Shown piece by piece: positions 59,192 through 64,000 of a stretch of 64,000 nt of DNA (position 1 is its first letter; each line of letters starts with the position of its first letter). The stretch is from assembly GCF_963259705.1 (NCBI RefSeq), contig NC_081841.1, positions 29,229,358 to 29,293,357 of the forward strand. The letters are read 5' to 3'. The notes under the pieces were generated by a model. It did not search any database, had not been told where the DNA came from, and saw only the letters and a program-made list of their open reading frames with translations. The position numbers and the translations under genes were made by a program. The stretch is from Myotis daubentonii (Eukaryota > Chordata > Mammalia > Chiroptera > Vespertilionidae).

Positions 59192-59529
59192 ATTAAGATT
59201 TCACTTTAAGCAAGATATCTTGATAAGTGAATAAATGCATTACGAGTTTTAAACTCATAAATCTCCACATCAAAAGAATGTTCCACAATCTCTGGACTTA
59301 GCCACCTAAGATGAGACTAGATGTGACTTTTGCAAGAGTCAGTGCTTTTATGCTTATTCCAAAAACATTAGGTAGCTTTATAGGCACACTGGGTAAATAG
59401 AAAACAGTATTATACACATAAAAATGAGCATAATGAGCATGTACTTTTACCAAAAGGAAGCAATTATACTAAGTAACAAGTAATTATTTCAGCAAAAAAT
59501 ACAATTGCTTTTCAATTTTTTCCCATTCC

Positions 59530-59700
59530 AGAATTTGAGCTGAACGGGATCTTTGAGATCATTAAGTCCAGCCCATCCATTACTTCATAGGGGAGGAAAT
59601 GTGGCACAGAGAAACCAGCAGCTATGGCTTGCCCAAGGTTACATAGTCATAAGTCTACTACTAGAATTATGTTCTTGGCCATTGATACAAGATGCTTCCC
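59530..59700 (-). repeat. MIR-family SINE
   Basis: GGGGAGGAAATGTGGCACAG, GGCTTGCCCAAGGTTACATA and CTACTACTAGAATTATGTTC follow the antisense MIR order. Confidence 0.7.
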
Positions 59701-61195
59701 ATTCCATCCTGGTGCAACCCTAATAGGATTCATTTTATATGATACTTACACAATATAAGGCGATTTTCAAGTGTTAAATTATAGAATATATTCATGTGGT
59801 TTTGTGGGCTTTAAGAAGATGAAGTAGCTCTCTTAACTTTGTTTCACAAGCCTAAAACATTATACTTTTATTTAAAAGTCACATATGGGTGACTCAAAAA
59901 TGTGGATCACTTAAGGAAAAGTCTAGTGTCCTTTCTATCAAAATGCTGAAATTGTTTTATTGTTTTACTCAACTAAATAGTGAAATCAGAGTGGTCATTT
60001 ATCAATCTATTTACTGTTTCTTACCCTGACACTAAAACATGCCAAAGGCTTTTGATTTATTTTTTTATAGCCAGTATTTTGGCTCTGCTTTCTTGGGAGA
60101 TTTTTCCAAAATATTTTAGAAAAAAACTTCCTCTTTTCTTTGCATTTTCTGGTTGAGTACCTTTTACCAAAACATTTAAAATACTCAAAATCTTGTATAT
60201 AGAAGTAGATACAAATTCTTACTATTATCTTTGTACAAATCATGTTTATAGAAGACTTCCTTTTGATAATAAAGTATATTTATCATTTGAATTCAATTGT
60301 TATTCTTTTAAATTTTGATTAGTTAACAGACCGAGTATTCAATACTTTCCCCCTTTTATCATAATTCTCAAACTTAAATTTCCAATGCTCAAACCTTTGC
60401 AATGTTTTTTTTTTTAAATACCTCAATAAATTAAAAAGCAAAACAAAGAAGGAAGGCAAATGACAAAAACAAAAGCCATTATGAGATCAAGGATGATCAA
60501 GACTGAAAAGTTTCCATGTGTTTTAGAGACAGCTGTTGGTGGTAGAGTGGGAAGAAGCCAGATGGCAGTGGGTTGAAGAATGAGTAGGATGTTAAGAAGC
60601 GGAGATATTGAGGATTGAACATGTGAAGAAATTGGGCTGTGAAGGGGAGGATGAAGGTATATTTGTAGTTGGAGATGGATGTGCTATCCTGGAAAAACTA
60701 AGATGGGCAACTTTAACTTGTTTAACTGTTCACTGGAATGAGGTAGTAGAAACTGGAGTTCCAGGGCTAGCTTTCTAGTCATTGGCGAGACTGTGAATGA
60801 AGGCACAGCTGATAAGTTTAATGATGGTGGATTGTAAGATTTCCCATCCAAGTCTTTGTATTTTTTGAAACAGGAGAGGAGGGAAGAAGTCATCTGCTGA
60901 AAGTGCAGAAAGAGAAGATAAGGTCAATTTGAGGGAGTGGAGGAGGCTTCAGAGGTTTTGAGGTGAACCAGCATGAATGTTGACTTGACAAACAAGGCAT
61001 GTGTGGTCGCCTGGGGGATTTATCTTAGCGAGATCAGTAGATTCGCTGTTTTCTCCCAAAGCAGAGATATTGGTGTGGAAAATTTGGCTAATAGATCTTT
61101 TTGAGATTTCCACCTTTGTATACAGCAGCAGACAATGAGAGTAGCTGAAGGACAATCACCCCTCTTTCTTATGACACAGTCTCTACTTAAGTTTG
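59701..61195. other. Unique or very old sequence
   Basis: About 60480-60960 is purine-rich and may be a diverged LINE-2-like copy, but I could not match it firmly. Confidence 0.35.
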
Positions 61196-61199
61196 GATA

Positions 61200-61420
61200 A
61201 TGCAGAATTGACTGCCATTTCCACATTGCTTTGCAGTTTACACTTTGATATGCATCATCTCATTTGATTGCAATACAACGAAATGGCTTTATTATTAAAA
61301 TTTCCATTTGATGGTTGAGAAAATGTGGACTCAGGGAGGTTGAAATGCATTAAAGCTTACACATAGGCTTTCTGATTGTAAGGGCCCAGTTTTGCACCAC
61401 TTGTATGAAGCTTTCAGAAC
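61200..61420 (-). repeat. MIR SINE
   Basis: CATCTCATTTGATTGCAATA, GGTTGAGAAAATGTGGACTC and GGGAGGTTGAAATGCATTAA follow the antisense MIR. Confidence 0.75.
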
Positions 61421-63025
61421 TATATTTGATTAAACCACTGAAGGTGGAATTTACTAGAGTATAAACTGAAGAGACAAAGGCAACTCCTCACCTCGCAGAA
61501 GGTGGACTATCTCACACACAAATGAGAGAATGGAGGTTTCTTGAAATCTGACAAATAACAAGGTTAGATGCAATACATAAAATATATATATTACATCTTA
61601 AAAGAAATCAATCCTTGGTTCACAGCTCAAAATAGCATCTTTTTTTCGGGTGCAGCGGAGGATGCTCTGGTATTATATCAAACAACGTTTAGTGAGCAAA
61701 AGTAACTGAATGCAATATATTAACCAACAACAGTGCCAGGGCTTTTAAAGGCACAGTATTGATTTACTTCTTTCAAAACCAAAGTGACAGCAAAAGGGGG
61801 AGAATATCATATGATTCAGGGAAGATATCTGAGAATTTAAAAGTGGCAAGCACAAATCCATTAGTTAAAAATGGGTCAAAAGACAAACCAGAAAACTGTA
61901 GACTAGTGAATCAGTGAATTCAACATTTATTATAAGTAAAATACAAGATATTGTGAAAGGAAGAATATAGGAGGCAAGGAGTCAGAAAAGGAATTGGAAT
62001 AAGAAGAGTTTTATGAATCTATGGCCAAGCGAGCCGGTACAGCAATAAATTAGGTTTTCAGTGTTTTATAGTCATCCGACATGTATAATTTATGTATTAG
62101 TGATTTTTAGGGTATTTGTAAAACTGTTGCAATAATTTACCTATCATTGGAGAGTCATGTAAATAAAACAAGATCTTGTTTAGTCATTTCTTTCCCTGAG
62201 TAGCTCAGTGTGGCTCAGATAATGCACCCACCGAGATCTAGAATGGGCAAAGCTATAGGTATTTGCCTCGCTGCTATTGTTTCCTAGGGACTCTGCCCTC
62301 AGGTTTGAATTAATAGGATAGTAAGCCCCAAGCAGCTGGCAGCTGAGTGCAGCTACTGTCAGAAGAAGTTTGTTTTGCTCAGTTCACAGCTTACTTGGCC
62401 AAATTCCTATTCACTGTAACATCAGGGAGAATGGGTATATGGAGAGAGGGGATTCCAGGATGGCTCTGTTAGTCCTGGAGATGGAGCGGGAACAGATATT
62501 GAGGCCAGATCTATGTCACATGCAGCTCAACCTTCATTCAGTCACTAAAAGCAGGTTTCAATGCTTGTTGCTCCACTGCCATAGTATTGCCAGCACTCCA
62601 AGTAATGGATGATGAGGATAATCATGCAAAATGGCATCCTTTTTAAAAATCAGGGTGAAGTAGGAAGAACTTTTCACTTTGCTTACTAAACTGTACCCCT
62701 CTGTTTAACATAGTACCCAAAATGCAAGAGTTGGTAGAGTTCTATTCTAGTTTATTTCTCTTTGTCACATTTAAATGTTGTTATTTTATTTTCCTTATTG
62801 GTTCTTTGACAGAATCTGTAATTAGCATTTCACTACCTTACAGCACCGAACAACAGTAAATTTTCAAAGTGTGCCAAGATCTCCTGCTTGTTCAAATGTG
62901 CACATCCTAGCCTCACCCCAGATTTTATAAATCAGAATCTCCAGAGTTTTAACACTGAGATATGTTTAACAAGATCCTTCGGTTACTTTTAGAAACATTA
63001 CATGTAATACCCATAAAGGAAAGTG
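61421..63025. other. Unique sequence, candidate regulatory block at 62170-62620
   Basis: No repeat is recognised. About 62170-62620 has balanced composition and dense, non-repetitive words, including CTATTGTTTCC (SOX-like, about 62274) and GCAGCTGGCAGCTG (about 62332, two E-boxes). An 80-residue frame at 62370-62612 lies within it; I recognise no domain. Confidence 0.3.
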
Positions 63026-63029
63026 CATA

Positions 63030-63540
63030 TTTTACAACTTTACAGTGAGCTGAATCTTCACATACTGAACACACCCATGTAACCAGCACCTTGATCAAAA
63101 AACAGGATGTGACTAGCACCTTTTGGTGCTGATAACACCTCTTGACTATGACCAGAAACCTTTTACCGCTTCTCATCACTGCCTCCACTAAGGGTAATCA
63201 CTACCCTGATTTCTAAAAGCATAGATAAGCTTCGCTTGTTTTTGTAATTGATATGAATTAAATCAAACAAGATGCACTCTTTTGTGACTGGCTTCTTTTA
63301 CTTGATATTATGTTTGTAAAAAACGGATCTATATTCTTGCCTGTAGTTTTAGTGTTTTCTTTTTTCTCACTGTTGAATAGAAATATATTGTGAATATATA
63401 CCATGACTTATGTATTCATTCAGTTTTTGATGGGCAGTTGGCTAGTTTCCAACTGTTTGAGGTAATTTTGAATGGTGCTGCTATAAACATCCTACTGTAC
63501 TTTTTTTTTTTTTTTGCAATGCATATGTTTGCATTTCTGT
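63030..63540 (-). mobile_element. LINE-1 fragment, antisense (old L1M-type)
   Basis: CACCCATGTAACCAGCACCT, TTTTGTGACTGGCTTCTTTT, GTGAATATATACCATGACTT and GGTGCTGCTATAAACATCCT match antisense L1 sequence from the region just 3' of ORF2's recognisable tail. Confidence 0.75.
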
Positions 63541-64000
63541 AGAGAACATCAAAGCAAAAATTGCACCAGACAAAGGAAGTGAAGGAAGATCTTACTCAAG
63601 ATTATTGCAATAGAATAGACCAGAATGTCATCTAAACTCAACTCAACTAAAATAAGAGTCTGAAGAGTTATTAAAAAGCTGGGGTGGGGAGATTATAGGC
63701 CACCTGTGTTTGCTGACTGGCCATACCCAATTACCTACTTTCCGAATAAGAGGTAGTTTTATAACTTGCAGCTAGGCACCCACTGAAGTTAGGATTCTAT
63801 CCTCCAACAGAGACAGTGAGATAAAGGTCCTATCTTCCTTGTTGGTTATATTTCAAAGAGATGGTTCCCAGGTCTTCAAGAAAGAAAGTCTTGGGTTATA
63901 AAGTTTACATTTCAAAGGTGCAGAGATGGAATTTATAATAACGGGTTCCTAATCCTAAGGTACTACTCTCAGAAAGGAAGGTCAGGGTCAAAGAGTAAGG
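63541..64000. other. Unique sequence
   Basis: I recognise nothing. Confidence 0.4.

Overview
The window looks like nuclear DNA of a vespertilionid (vesper) bat, for example Myotis or a relative. Two lineage markers support this. First, at least a dozen rolling-circle Helitrons have HeliBat-type ends: a 5' TC start followed by TATATAATAAAAGG-like sequence and ATGCAAAT, and a 3' GTGCAC-hairpin followed by CTAG. Second, several tRNA-derived Ves SINEs are present. The remaining repeats are general mammalian ones (L1, L2, MIR, MER20, a Tigger-type element, a MaLR-like LTR). The species cannot be fixed by eye.

I find no convincing protein-coding gene, rRNA, tRNA or CRISPR array. The longest open frames lie inside GC-rich minisatellites of Helitrons or in simple repeats. 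The window reads as intergenic or deep intronic sequence.

Layout: 1-3580 is mostly single-copy, with CA microsatellites and a GC-rich unique block (about 860-2290). 3581-4312 is a minus-strand Helitron. 4313-8330 is mostly unique with L2 scraps and one Ves SINE. 8334-9800 holds two L1 3' ends. 12138-12352 is MER20. 13330-14484 is old L1 ORF2 split by a Helitron (14485-15457). 15640-17890 is an unassigned old sequence. 18165-19126 is a Tigger-like element split by an L1 3' end. 19132-20040 is antisense L1 and 20095-20475 a MaLR-like LTR. 22025-24073 is a block of three head-to-tail Helitrons. 24074-30537 is mostly unique with one L2. 30553-32686 has two Ves SINEs and a composite Helitron. 33466-33735 is a long pyrimidine tract. 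33880-34620 is a candidate conserved noncoding block. 36165-36602 is a Ves dimer. 37824-39552 is an ERV-type LTR with a perfect 6-bp target duplication. 39690-42460 is an L1 interrupted by a composite Helitron. 46474-47230 is a nested Helitron cluster. 49731-50612 is a Helitron cluster with two outward-facing 5' ends. 50613-53410 is the antisense 5' part of an old L1. 55305-55502 is a 198-bp Helitron. 57635-58817 is a Helitron with an extra 5' stub. 63030-63540 is antisense L1.

The most interesting signal is how the Helitrons are built. Three loci carry the same two-part composite, in which a hairpin-less element is fused head to tail to a second element that supplies the 3' hairpin. In the cleanest case the whole composite sits between an A and a T inside an L1, and removing it restores continuous L1 sequence. 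Other notable points are a 24-bp array of perfect 18-bp palindromes in one Helitron family, CTCF-core-like motifs in inverted pairs inside Helitrons, compensatory changes that preserve 3' hairpins, an internally duplicated LTR, and a dimeric SINE. All family assignments are from memory of consensus sequences; no search was run.
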